From positions 124,001-188,000 of the forward strand of contig NZ_JABGBO010000003.1 in the NCBI RefSeq assembly GCF_013133775.1: 64,000 bases of DNA, given 5' to 3'. Below are positions 18,701-26,885 of this stretch, piece by piece. The notes under the pieces are model-generated. The model was given only the letters and a program-made list of their open reading frames with translations. It had not been told where the DNA came from and ran no database searches. Source of the stretch: Pelistega europaea. Lineage in GTDB: Bacteria > Pseudomonadota > Gammaproteobacteria > Burkholderiales > Burkholderiaceae_B. Positions within the stretch are counted from its first letter, which is position 1. Every line of letters begins with the position of its first letter. A program made the translations under genes and the position numbers.

Positions 18701-18799
18701 ATGAGTGCCAACGGCAAATTCTTATTAAAAGGAGCAGTGAGTGGCAATAATCGTGGACATTACGGTGGTGTAGTAAGTGCGACTTATACTTTTGACTAA
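15722..18799 (+). CDS. trimeric autotransporter adhesin (YadA-like), 1025 residues
   Basis: This is a surface-exposed type Vc adhesin. The signal peptide starts MMKKTTLALAFAAIF and is cut near FAQDA. A short YadA-type head segment (SIATGKNSVALGKNAVATGG) lies at about residues 55-80. It is interrupted by a long coiled-coil-rich region to about residue 550. A second head (AIGTNALATGTNSLAIG and further) and a neck (DAINGSQL near 705) follow. The stalk carries an LGGGA-DGRV-P motif, and a YadA membrane anchor of about 75 residues starts near FAGTASAMAIAGLGQ. The ATGs at 15722 and 15725 both fit; GAGAGAG precedes them. A longer upstream frame has no signal peptide and overlaps the IS edge. A terminator follows. 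Confidence 0.93.
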   Translation: MMKKTTLALAFAAIFTPPTFAQDAQPNIVNITINNVGDDSGLEMGTGSRARGQGSIATGKNSVALGKNAVATGGNEDKDSITQKLAENKQKLEEIATAEANTNRLLDELQNIRKIEADVIEAGERVKQVLLAKQSAYNVWQDKLKTYNDTVAGSAQFFKDTQAKIDDLNSRLTGVSRIGNVDIRSDEGLTNAATQLKSIAEQGTTLNLSVDFYKDYVSSYYKALGDLREAKEKQQLYNPTGNFGFGVSGIQQKLFSSTSSIEYDRFWEDFVGTAEHPYLNLKNISLDWVGVQGTAISNQGIISINSSPSSIRKITEQDSVLFLPRIDVQRDAISESTYQKVQAYWQQIWDAVPNAIGTVKNSLMTETDIKNLENEAYQNLLRYKRDLDTVYYQGKYEETRETTWLDRKASVGNEMNEVLKNYPVTYGHLAMFSDFSKLLKEKYNAWEKENITDVEEKNRITTATLTSELEKALGINKNAIAEKEAEIARLKTAADQAKSTYDNTNPSAADLALSQRYEEIMRQLTAKANELKSEQDRLQALRDALTLHDLTNVGENAYAIGTNALATGTNSLAIGTDTIVTGENSIAMGKGSVVTGTNSIAIGTGHNVLGHNSGAFGDPDYIYGNGSYAFGNNNTIGEATNPHNSGNNTFVLGSNVVTKANNAVILGADSADGGDNTVSVGSETKQRKIVYVADGGISSNSKDAINGSQLHDLLENATNINVTNWKAKLGVSSTGTTGGSTTGDSTTALNDKANTTLNNITTEGETVIKNLAKGAVKVVNGTNTTVTEGSDGDAKTYAVNVSNEAIKGAVQQDLDSKANKDASNLVSSDVQKWQEKLGNGINAQGDKGLITGDTLYTAIHSIQANVTVDNLASDVAQHLGGGATAVDGRVTAPTYSITDVQTGQTAVYNSVGGALQALDNNTRAITAQIDKMGGDIQSLRSDVQTLRKDAFAGTASAMAIAGLGQSTQPGKTSVSMSGSTYRGQNAYAFGVSRMSANGKFLLKGAVSGNNRGHYGGVVSATYTFD

Positions 18800-18846
18800 C
18801 CCACTTAAATAGACAGGGACTAACTCGTTAGTCCTTCTTCTCAAAC

Positions 18847-18876
18847 CGCCTAGAGCTAATCTAGGCGTTTTTTATT
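18847..18876 (+). terminator. rho-independent terminator after the adhesin
   Basis: A 7-bp GC-rich stem (CGCCTAG with CTAGGCG) with a 7-base loop is followed by TTTTTTATTT. It lies 47 bases past the adhesin stop. Confidence 0.9.
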
Positions 18877-18982
18877 TGTGGAGCCATTTACCGACAAGAC
18901 AGCTAGCAGGCCCAGAAACTAAAGTATAGACCGATAGCCCCCCTAACCTTCAAGAGGTATTTTTGTGAGGAAAATGTATGCA

Positions 18983-18998
18983 CATGCATTAATGCATG
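18983..18998. repeat. perfect 16-bp palindrome
   Basis: CATGCATTAATGCATG reads the same on both strands. It lies in the gene-free stretch between the adhesin terminator and the terminator of the tRNA-Lys pair. It may be a dimeric-protein site; the function is unknown. Confidence 0.5.
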
Positions 18999-19035
18999 CG
19001 AGCAATGTCACCTTTTTGACACCAAACACATGGAA

Positions 19036-19073
19036 AAAGGGTTAGGTAATTTATTAAAATTACCTAACCCTTT
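19036..19073 (-). terminator. terminator of the tRNA-Lys genes
   Basis: A stem of about 17 bp (AAAGGGTTAGGTAATTT with its complement) with a 3-base loop ends in a short T run on the minus strand. It lies 18 bases past the tRNA-Lys(UUU) 3' end. It could also stop plus-strand transcripts. Confidence 0.75.
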
Positions 19074-19090
19074 GACAAAAACATAAAATC

Positions 19091-19166
19091 TGGTGGGCTG
19101 GGCGAGACTCGAACTCGCGACCAACGGATTAAAAGTCCGCTGCTCTACCGACTGAGCTACCAGCCC
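19091..19166 (-). tRNA. tRNA-Lys (TTT anticodon)
   Basis: The minus strand gives a 76-nt tRNA starting GGGCTGGTAGCTCAG, with acceptor pairing to CCAGCCC and an encoded CCA. The anticodon loop reads CTTTTAA, giving anticodon TTT. The T arm has GAGTTCGAGTCTC. Confidence 0.96.
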
Positions 19167-19262
19167 GTGAAAGAATATAATTATGAAGTATTTCAGTACT
19201 ACTGTCAACACTTCCGTATCATTCAAACAACATAGTGTTGTAAAAATAACACCAACTCTTAA

Positions 19263-19338
19263 TGGTAGGCTGAGTGGGGCTCGAACCCACGACCAACGGA
19301 TTAAGAGTCCGCTGCTCTACCAACTGAGCTATCAACCC
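19263..19338 (-). tRNA. tRNA-Lys (CTT anticodon)
   Basis: The minus strand gives a 76-nt tRNA starting GGGTTGATAGCTCAG with an encoded CCA. The anticodon loop reads CTCTTAA, giving anticodon CTT. It is transcribed ahead of tRNA-Lys(TTT), 96 bases away, and has a very similar anticodon arm. Both probably share one transcript ending at 19036. Confidence 0.96.
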
Positions 19339-19394
19339 AAAAAGTCTTGCGAATTACCGCAAAAGCATAACTATACGCCTATTTACTTCGTTTT

Positions 19395-20237
19395 TCAAGC
19401 CTTTCTACTTGTCCATAAGGAAGAAAGCGAAGCAAACCATGGTTTACGAGCCAACAACAGCCTATAGGCCAGTGGAATAGAACCACTATCAGGAGCATTT
19501 ATTCGATAAATATACTCTAAATCTCCTCCATTCCTATTAAATCCCACCTCATTGCTGGTGTACAAAACATTAAATCCTATTTCTTTGGCTAAAGCTATAT
19601 AGTCTTCATCAAAGTAGCCATGAGGCCAGCACAAATGTTCACTAGCTTCACCAAGCTCTCTTTGCAAAATTTCTCTACTTTGCTCAAGCTCTTTTTTCAT
19701 AGCTAGGTTTTTACCTTCCTCATTAACTTGCTGATCCCAACGGGTTTGGGTATGAGCAAAACTATGAAAATCCACAAGCCCACTATTGCGCATCAAGCGA
19801 ATTTCATTCCAATTCATCATGACAGTTTCAGGATGCCCTTGGTTAATTCGCACCTTACATTCATCATGAGGGGGACAAAAAGGTAAAATTTCACTGCCAT
19901 CTAGGTTAGCTCGGACTTCTCCATCTCGAATAGCAGACGTACTTAAAAAAATACTGGCATGCACACCCAACTTTACTAATGTAGGAAATGCAAAGACATA
20001 ATTATCTAAATAACCGCCGTCAAAAGTCACTAAAATAGATTTATAAGGCAACGGCTCTCCACGCATAAACTGCGCAAACTGCTTTGCGCTCAAAGTGGTA
20101 AAACCTCTACTTACCAAATAAAGCATTTGTTCGTAAAAAAGCTTAGGATGACAGTTAAAATCTCCCCCATTAGGAGTCACATGTCTATACCGAAGCACAG
20201 GAACAATGGGTTCAGAATACTTAGTCAAAACCTGCAT
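19395..20237 (-). CDS. polysaccharide deacetylase (NodB-like) family protein
   Basis: The 280-residue protein follows the NodB-homology pattern: RYRHVTPNGGDF at the start, motif 1 as TFDGGYLDNY (residues 71-80), and motif 2 with the metal-binding pair His158 and His162 in DFHSFAHT. Motif 1 is normally TFDDG. The second Asp, a metal ligand, is Gly here, so metal binding may be weak or changed. Motif 3 reads LCWPHGYFD. There is no signal peptide, which is unusual for an enzyme of surface polysaccharide. It ends 57 bases from the tRNA-Lys(CTT) gene and lies 8 bases downstream of the GH31-like gene, so the two form an operon. Confidence 0.8.
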   Translation of the reverse strand: MQVLTKYSEPIVPVLRYRHVTPNGGDFNCHPKLFYEQMLYLVSRGFTTLSAKQFAQFMRGEPLPYKSILVTFDGGYLDNYVFAFPTLVKLGVHASIFLSTSAIRDGEVRANLDGSEILPFCPPHDECKVRINQGHPETVMMNWNEIRLMRNSGLVDFHSFAHTQTRWDQQVNEEGKNLAMKKELEQSREILQRELGEASEHLCWPHGYFDEDYIALAKEIGFNVLYTSNEVGFNRNGGDLEYIYRINAPDSGSIPLAYRLLLARKPWFASLSSLWTSRKA

Positions 20238-20245
20238 AATCTTAG

Positions 20246-22384
20246 CTAGCGTTCTTTAGAAATACGGACTTCTGCACCACGACGTTTGACCTCTAACCCC
20301 TCAGAAGAGAGGATTTTAAGCCCTTCAAACCCTCTGATATAACTAGAACCTTGCATTTGCATTACACGGATTTTGTTACGCATCACCACAGGGTTATGTA
20401 AAGGCATACCAAACAGCCACACTTCCTCTAGAATACGAGCAGAATTAAAATCAGTAAGACCATTGAGTACAGGGCCTAGGCACAACATATGCCCCTCTCT
20501 GCCAAATACGGGGATGGTATCTATCTCACATTGATAATCCAATACCTGACCACCCTCATAGCGAATACCTGTATTCAAATCCCACCAAGCATCGCCAGCA
20601 GGCAGATAAATGGATTTCCTGTCTGTATCATCTAAAATAGGTGCTACCAATAATGCAGGTCCTAACAAGTACTGCTGATGATATTGATGTGCCCACTCAT
20701 CCTGAGGAAAGGCTAATGCCATAATGCGTTGCACTGGCAACCCTGTCCTTGTAGCATCTTCAATAGCACCCAATACATAAGGGATTAAACGGTATCGCAA
20801 ATCCCAGAAAACTTTAGCAATCTCTTGAGTCTTTCCATCAAAGGCCATAGGAAGACTGTTTTTATCTGCCATGAAGCTAAAACCAGGGCAGAAAACAGAC
20901 AGAGCTAACAAACGCAGGTAAAGCCTCTTATCTCGACTAGCAAACCGTATCACATGCGATTGTGCAATAACACCACTCGCCTGGACACTTAAATGGTTTT
21001 GCAATAATTGTCCAAGATGTTCAAAGCCACTCACACTCTGTTGAATGTACATCCCCATACTACGAGGACTATTTAAACTCAAACTAGATCGACGTACATA
21101 GGCCTCACTTGGCGTTTTATCAAAAGCCTGTGCATCGAATAAAGACTGCTCTAGCCAAAGTGGGTACTGTTGACGCAAAAATGCTCCTGTATCACCATAC
21201 CGTGCATTCACCCCATCAGGAATGGTGATAGGATAAGCAATACTCAACCCGGTATCCGTATTATCCAACAACTGCTGAAGACGGCTTTGCCAAAACTGGT
21301 AGGCATCTTTGTGAGTTAAATCTAAAAGCCCCACTTTCCCTGCGGGCGTGTCCAATATATAAGCCTTGTTATCATCATCCAGCAATAACCAAGCCCTATC
21401 TTCCAAGTCACGAAATAGCAAGGTATCTACAGGAATGCCCGGGAGAGCAGGCAGACAGAGGTGACGAGCCCCTTTCAAACGCTCTTTGGTAAAATGTCGC
21501 ACATCCCCCACTCGAGTTTCATCCCAATCCAGTCCCAATTTATCATTGGCAAAGGCAAATAAACTTGGGGGAGACAAATTAAACGTATCAGTGGCAAAGC
21601 CAGACTCACCTAACTCATCGACTATTTTTCCCATCTCGTCTAGTGATTGTCCTTCGCACTGGTCAAGCCATATTCCCATTGAGTTTAAAGGAGGCTGACC
21701 AGGCCTTCCTGTAGTAGCACTAAACTGATTAAAGATGTCGACTGGATTACCTATGTAAAAGAAAATGTCCAATACACCATCAACGACCTCAACGTGATAA
21801 TTGGGCTCTTTGTGAGACAGAGCAATCTCATGAATCATACGATGTAAACTGTGAACAAACATCCCCCATCCCTTGGCACTCCAAGCTAGAGGAAAGAAAT
21901 TCTCAACATGCTCATCAGAAACAATACGCTGACCTCTACGGTCAAAGCAATCGCTGCGCCCTAGTCCATAAACAGATTCATCTGCTTTTATTGCTAAAGT
22001 CAGGCTAAATGATGATGAATTTTGTGAAGCAGTTTGGGCAAATTCACCCACACTTAATACCAACTGCCCATCTTGATAGAACCGCAAAGAAAAGGGGCTC
22101 CCCCCTACTTCCACCGCAGTATTAGACTGTGTTAGCCGCCACCCTTGCTCAAATGAATCAACGTCAAACTCACTCAATATTTCAGTGCGTGCCAATAGCA
22201 ACGATTGCCGTGCTTTGGCACGAGGGTTAAGTTTAGTATCGTCTAGTTTTGTTGCTTCACCTATACGCACTCGAAACACTCCGAGTGCCGAAGCCTCAAT
22301 GCGCAACAACAAACCCGCATCTGTCGTAAACTCACACCATCCTGGTTGTTGCTCGCTTAATTGGAGTAGGTTAAATTCAGTCAC
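20246..22384 (-). CDS. GH31-like protein, probably lacking glycosidase activity
   Basis: The 712-residue protein aligns by eye with alpha-xylosidase/alpha-glucosidase GH31 enzymes such as YicI. It has the N-terminal beta domain (SVYGLGRSDCFDRRGQ), the barrel start (GIWLDQCEGQSLDEMGKIV), and the C-terminal part with YLLGPALLVAPILDD and SIYLPAGDAWWDLNTG. The catalytic nucleophile motif of YicI (KTDFGERIP) corresponds to SIAYPITIP at residues 381-389, and the acid/base region (HWGGD) to MYIQQ near 445. Both catalytic Asp residues are absent. A binding or structural role is therefore more likely than hydrolysis. No signal peptide is visible. It is paired with the deacetylase-like gene. Confidence 0.82.
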   Translation of the reverse strand: MTEFNLLQLSEQQPGWCEFTTDAGLLLRIEASALGVFRVRIGEATKLDDTKLNPRAKARQSLLLARTEILSEFDVDSFEQGWRLTQSNTAVEVGGSPFSLRFYQDGQLVLSVGEFAQTASQNSSSFSLTLAIKADESVYGLGRSDCFDRRGQRIVSDEHVENFFPLAWSAKGWGMFVHSLHRMIHEIALSHKEPNYHVEVVDGVLDIFFYIGNPVDIFNQFSATTGRPGQPPLNSMGIWLDQCEGQSLDEMGKIVDELGESGFATDTFNLSPPSLFAFANDKLGLDWDETRVGDVRHFTKERLKGARHLCLPALPGIPVDTLLFRDLEDRAWLLLDDDNKAYILDTPAGKVGLLDLTHKDAYQFWQSRLQQLLDNTDTGLSIAYPITIPDGVNARYGDTGAFLRQQYPLWLEQSLFDAQAFDKTPSEAYVRRSSLSLNSPRSMGMYIQQSVSGFEHLGQLLQNHLSVQASGVIAQSHVIRFASRDKRLYLRLLALSVFCPGFSFMADKNSLPMAFDGKTQEIAKVFWDLRYRLIPYVLGAIEDATRTGLPVQRIMALAFPQDEWAHQYHQQYLLGPALLVAPILDDTDRKSIYLPAGDAWWDLNTGIRYEGGQVLDYQCEIDTIPVFGREGHMLCLGPVLNGLTDFNSARILEEVWLFGMPLHNPVVMRNKIRVMQMQGSSYIRGFEGLKILSSEGLEVKRRGAEVRISKER

Positions 22385-22591
22385 AGTCTTACTTTAAGTA
22401 AAATGCTCACGTGAGCCAAAGTATTATTTTGACTGATTTTGAACAAAACTTAAAGTACATTAAACAATTTTAATGAAATAAATGCTTCTTTTTCACCTTG
22501 TATCCTGAAAACCCAACTCAAATAAAATTTATTTAACACATAAAATACATTAACTGCTGATAATAGGTTTATAAAAATCGCAAAAATGCAT

Positions 22592-24403
22592 TTAAGCCTT
22601 AAGTGATATGGCTGACAATAAGTCTTTTTCTAAAGGTATGGGCTCTCCCTCTAAACTAGCTCCTACAATATCACCAGCCAAACTACTCCATGTCATCCCG
22701 TGTGATGCATAGGCTCCAACCACCCATAGTCCAGGCAAATGAGATAACTCTGCAATAACTGGTAATCTCCCCTGCACTACTGCACGCACACATGCTCGCC
22801 CTTTGAGTTGACCACTTTCCTGTAATTCTTCCAAGGTTACTGGTAAAGACATTGGCATTTTTCGCCAAATGGTTTGTTGTCCCACTTTGCTGATTTCAGG
22901 ATGCAATTCCCCATGAAGATAAGTACTTCCCATCACACAAAATCCCTCTTGCCTAGGTAAATAATACCCCTGACCACCAATAACACAACGTGGACCACCA
23001 TTAACCTTGTGTTGAGGAATCATCATTACCTCCCCTGCCAACGGATGTAAACTCTCTAGTCGACCCAATGCTGACACTTGTTGCCCTGATTTTAATGTTT
23101 TCTTATCCAGTCCACTGGCTTGCAATAGGGACAAACTGTTCATTGCTGTAGCCACAATAACGACGGGAGCTTTCAACTCTGCTGTTGCAGAAGTATTATC
23201 TTGGGCGTAAATATCGTAATCTTCCCCCATCTGTAATACGCTCCCATGCACAGTAAATCCTTTTTCCACAGAGCATATATGGTGTACTCGCATAGCAATA
23301 CACTCAATATATTCATGTTGTAATAGTGTATATGCCAATCTCACAGGAGGAATTTGCATTGCCAATGGGAAAAAGGCTCCTTGCTGCTGAACAGCAATGC
23401 CCGCCAACTGAGAAGCCTCGCCAGCTCCAACCAATCCAACCCATTCTTGAGGAAACTGTAGCTGTCGCACCACCTCAATTAAATCCTTGGCATGTCCTTT
23501 GTCTCTATCTAACTCTAGAGTGCCACACTGATGAATACCTGCATGTTGAACAATATCACGACACCACCTTGCCCTAGCTCGCAATACTCCAGCTCGACTC
23601 AACCTAGCTTTATAGTCATCATCCACTGTCAGTAAAGGAGTCACCGCTCCCGATGCATAGCGATAAGCCTCACTATCGGGAATATTGGTGGTAAAAATAG
23701 GATCTAATACCTTAACTCGCCACCCTCTTTGTGCCAATGCAAAAGCCACACCAGCCCCAGCCACACCAGCTCCAATAACAATAGCATCTCGCCCTTGATG
23801 GGCAGCAGCAGTCACTTGCGGACGTCTACTCTGAGCCAGCCACACACCTCTTTCTACCCCTTTCTGGCAAGGCTGGATAATCTGAAACTGTGATGATTGC
23901 AGTTGTTTAACAATATTATCAGCTTTATCCAACATCCCCATGATACACAGGTTAGGAACCCCCATACGCAATGCTTCTGGATATATTTCTCCATCAACAA
24001 TAAACCAATGTACACTCGCACAAAATTGTTTCCACCCTTGCTTATCATGGGTAAACAATACATTGATGCTAAAACGATAATCCTGAATATCCATCCGATG
24101 TAGACCAGGTAACGCCAAAGGCCATTGCGACTCAAGCAGATTAAAAATTTTCCCTGAATAGCGTGTCAATCGTTGTGCACTTGTCTCATAGGCATTTTCT
24201 ACCACCATGATATGCCATGGTCGTGTTTGCCGTTGCCATAGTGCATATAAATGGGGCAAATGTGCCAAATAGTCTTTTGCCAGGATTGCAATATTAAGGG
24301 GGGCATCCGAGGTAGCTACACTATGGTTAGCATGAGTTAATAGCATATCTGCACATGAAGAATAATCAACATCTAGTGCAGTTAAAGTAGTAGATGAATT
24401 CAT
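22592..24403 (-). CDS. mnmC: MnmC-like tRNA modification enzyme with degenerate N-terminal domain
   Basis: MnmC acts at U34 of certain tRNAs. The C-terminal FAD domain removes the carboxymethyl group from cmnm5(s2)U, and the N-terminal domain then methylates the product. The FAD domain is intact from about residue 205 (DAIVIGAGVAGAG) to the C-terminus (LWVVGAYASHGMTWSSLAGDI). The N-terminal 190 residues keep fragments of the methyltransferase pattern (WPLALPGLHRM, VHWFIVDG) but lack its SAM-binding glycine loop and the DGFAP motif. Loss of the methylation step is likely. The ATG at 24403 was chosen; an upstream TTG adds two codons. No clear ribosome site is visible. Confidence 0.8.
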   Translation of the reverse strand: MNSSTTLTALDVDYSSCADMLLTHANHSVATSDAPLNIAILAKDYLAHLPHLYALWQRQTRPWHIMVVENAYETSAQRLTRYSGKIFNLLESQWPLALPGLHRMDIQDYRFSINVLFTHDKQGWKQFCASVHWFIVDGEIYPEALRMGVPNLCIMGMLDKADNIVKQLQSSQFQIIQPCQKGVERGVWLAQSRRPQVTAAAHQGRDAIVIGAGVAGAGVAFALAQRGWRVKVLDPIFTTNIPDSEAYRYASGAVTPLLTVDDDYKARLSRAGVLRARARWCRDIVQHAGIHQCGTLELDRDKGHAKDLIEVVRQLQFPQEWVGLVGAGEASQLAGIAVQQQGAFFPLAMQIPPVRLAYTLLQHEYIECIAMRVHHICSVEKGFTVHGSVLQMGEDYDIYAQDNTSATAELKAPVVIVATAMNSLSLLQASGLDKKTLKSGQQVSALGRLESLHPLAGEVMMIPQHKVNGGPRCVIGGQGYYLPRQEGFCVMGSTYLHGELHPEISKVGQQTIWRKMPMSLPVTLEELQESGQLKGRACVRAVVQGRLPVIAELSHLPGLWVVGAYASHGMTWSSLAGDIVGASLEGEPIPLEKDLLSAISLKA

Positions 24404-24462
24404 AGTCAAGCGTTAAACAGGTATAATGTTTCAATCTATTTTAATATACCTAGGACGCCTTT

Positions 24463-25320
24463 ATGACAAGCTCCATTGATTTTTCACAAGCATTACAAAC
24501 CGCTATTGAGGCAGCTCACAGTGGTGCCGCCACCTTAATGGCCTATTTTCATCGCCGAGATGATCTTGTGGTCGAATATAAATCACGTAATGATTTTGTC
24601 TCTCAAGCAGACAAAGATGCTGAGCAAGCCATTATTGACAAGCTGGCAACCTTAACCCCTCAATTCGCTATTGTGGCTGAAGAAGGGCACTCTGTCACCA
24701 AACCTGATGCTATAGCGACATGGTATATCGACCCATTGGATGGCACAACCAACTTTTTGCATGGCATTCCTCATTTTGCCGTATCTATTGGTCTTATAGC
24801 CCACCAAGGTACTGTCCTAATGCCAGGTATGAGCCCTCTCAGTGAGGACACTCCTATCGTTTCTGTGGTCTACGACCCTTGCCGAGAGGAGTTATTTACC
24901 GCCCTTTACCAAGGAGGGTGCCAACTTAATGGGCACCGCATCCGTTGCTCCAACACACAATCACTTGATGACGCTTTATTAGCCACAGGTTTCCCTTTCC
25001 GCGATTTTTCTTTTGAAGAAGAATTCCAGCCTACGGTGCAAGCTGCTATACATCGCACACGTGGTGTTCGTCGTTATGGTGCAGCAGCACTAGATTTAGC
25101 CTGGGTTGCCTGCGGTCGTGTAGATGGTTATTGGGAATTCCGCCTTGCTCCTTGGGATGTTGCGGCAGGGGTGTTGCTAGTACGCGAAGCCGGTGGTATC
25201 GCCAAAGATTTATATCAGCAACTATCATGGCCCAAGACTGGCAATGTAGTGGCAAGTAATCGTCAAATTTTTGAAGATTTCTATGCTATGCTAGCCCCCT
25301 CCCTAAAAAAGCCTGATTAA
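24463..25320 (+). CDS. suhB: inositol-1-monophosphatase family protein
   Basis: The metal-dependent phosphatase has 285 residues. Metal ligands are visible as EEGH (73-76) and DPLDGTTNFLHG (90-101), and the C-terminal motif as APWDVAAGVLLVREAGG. SuhB also acts with ribosomal antitermination complexes in gammaproteobacteria. Compared with the usual family sequence, residues 118-132 (VLMPGMSPLSEDTPI) are an insertion between the strands reading SIGLIAHQG and VSVVYDP. The insert is in frame and does not touch the metal site. The gene diverges from mnmC, with 59 bases between the two starts. Confidence 0.93.
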   Translation: MTSSIDFSQALQTAIEAAHSGAATLMAYFHRRDDLVVEYKSRNDFVSQADKDAEQAIIDKLATLTPQFAIVAEEGHSVTKPDAIATWYIDPLDGTTNFLHGIPHFAVSIGLIAHQGTVLMPGMSPLSEDTPIVSVVYDPCREELFTALYQGGCQLNGHRIRCSNTQSLDDALLATGFPFRDFSFEEEFQPTVQAAIHRTRGVRRYGAAALDLAWVACGRVDGYWEFRLAPWDVAAGVLLVREAGGIAKDLYQQLSWPKTGNVVASNRQIFEDFYAMLAPSLKKPD

Positions 25321-25408
25321 CCCTTTTTTGTGAGTAAGCCATTTGCAAGAAAGATACTAGGGTATCTAGCACCTTAAAAATATAACTTAATCCCTACCAG
25401 AGGTAAGT

Positions 25409-26806
25409 ATGAGTGATACTGTGATTGCTGAAGAAATTAAGATTCCTAAGCGCCTTGATACTGAAGAGGTGCAGATGGTGCTTGAGCATGTCAAATCACT
25501 CTTAGAACAAGAAGACCATGCACAGGACGAAAATCTCCAAAAGTATATTCTTCATCTTCACCCTGCCGATATTGCCTATATTCTAGAGTCTCTGCCCAAA
25601 GAAGAGCGCCTACAAGTTTGGGAGTTAGTAAACTCTCAATACGATGGGGATATTCTTCTTGAAGTTGATGATTGGGTTCGTGAGGACTTGATTGCCTCAA
25701 TGAATCGAGAAGACTTATTAGCAGCCACAGAAACTCTAGATGCCGATGAGTTGGCGGACCTAGCTCCAGACTTACCAGCCGAAATTGTAGCAGAAGTCCA
25801 AAAGGGGCTTACCGAGAGAGAACGCAGTCAATTACTTGAAGCGATGGGCTACGAAGAAGGGACGGTGGGAGCCATCATGGACTTCGATATGGTCAGGGTG
25901 CGTGAAGATATTACGCTAGAGGTCGTGTTGCGTTATTTACGCCGTCTTGACTATATGCCAGATCATACAGATCAGATTTTTATTATCGACCGTCAAGAGC
26001 ATTTGCTGGGAACCTTATCGTTAGCAGATTTATTAGTCAACGACCCCGAACGTAACGTCAGAGATTTTATGAATACAGACTTTTTCTCTTTATCACCAGA
26101 AGAAGAAGACACTGTTGCGACCTCTGCATTTGAACGTTATGATTTAGTATCTGCTCCAGTTGTTGATAAAGAAAATCGATTGATTGGTCGTGTCACCATC
26201 AATGAGGTCGTCGATGTGATGCGAGAAGACTCTCAAGAACAAGACCTTGCACGGGCAGGTTTGGAAGAAGAGGATATGTTTGCATCAACAGAAAAAGCTG
26301 TCCGCAACCGTACTCCATGGTTATTAATCAATCTCTGCACAGCTTCTACCGCTTCTTTTATTGCGGCTCAGTTTGAAGGGACAGTAGGAAAGATTGTTAT
26401 CCTCGCATTTTTAATGTCTATTGTGGCAGGTATCGGAGGTAACTCAGGCAATCAGACACTCACACTAGTTATTCGAGCAATTGCTATGGGACGCATTAGC
26501 TCCAAAAGCCTTTGGACTATGTTAAAACGCGAAACATGGGTGACAATGCTAGTGGGACTAACCGGTAGCATATTAGCGTCTTTCTTTGCATGGCTTGTAT
26601 CAGGTTCTTATAAGATTGCCCTTGTGATGGTCATTGCGATGATTTGCAATATGATTATTGGGGCAGCATTGGGTGTGATTATCCCTTTACTACAATACAA
26701 ATTCGACAGAGACCCCGCAGTAGGGTCATCTGTCTTACTCACCTTTGCAACCGATGCTCTAGGATTTTTCATCTTTTTGGGATTAGCAAGCCTATTCTTG
26801 CTGTGA
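25409..26806 (+). CDS. mgtE: magnesium transporter MgtE
   Basis: MgtE is a homodimeric, magnesium-gated inner-membrane channel for Mg2+. The 465-residue protein has the N-terminal superhelical domain (HPADIAYILESLP), two CBS domains (about residues 155-275, with DRQEHLLGTLSL and RYDLVSAPVVDKENRLIGRVT), a plug helix, and five C-terminal membrane segments with the pore motif GGNSGNQTLTLVIRAIAMG. AGAGGTAA precedes the start. No magnesium riboswitch is recognisable in the 88-base leader, although a small inverted repeat (AGATAC with GTATCT) lies at 25352-25367. Confidence 0.95.
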   Translation: MSDTVIAEEIKIPKRLDTEEVQMVLEHVKSLLEQEDHAQDENLQKYILHLHPADIAYILESLPKEERLQVWELVNSQYDGDILLEVDDWVREDLIASMNREDLLAATETLDADELADLAPDLPAEIVAEVQKGLTERERSQLLEAMGYEEGTVGAIMDFDMVRVREDITLEVVLRYLRRLDYMPDHTDQIFIIDRQEHLLGTLSLADLLVNDPERNVRDFMNTDFFSLSPEEEDTVATSAFERYDLVSAPVVDKENRLIGRVTINEVVDVMREDSQEQDLARAGLEEEDMFASTEKAVRNRTPWLLINLCTASTASFIAAQFEGTVGKIVILAFLMSIVAGIGGNSGNQTLTLVIRAIAMGRISSKSLWTMLKRETWVTMLVGLTGSILASFFAWLVSGSYKIALVMVIAMICNMIIGAALGVIIPLLQYKFDRDPAVGSSVLLTFATDALGFFIFLGLASLFLL

Positions 26807-26885
26807 TACCCCCTACATCCCCAAAGCACCTGTTGCCATATCAATCTCCTGAGCTTTCAGGAAGAATTCCTTGAATGGATAATGG

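Noticed and set aside
25321-25408. Magnesium riboswitch in front of mgtE
   Set aside because: The leader is only 88 bases and holds one small hairpin; no M-box or yybP-ykoY-like core is visible.
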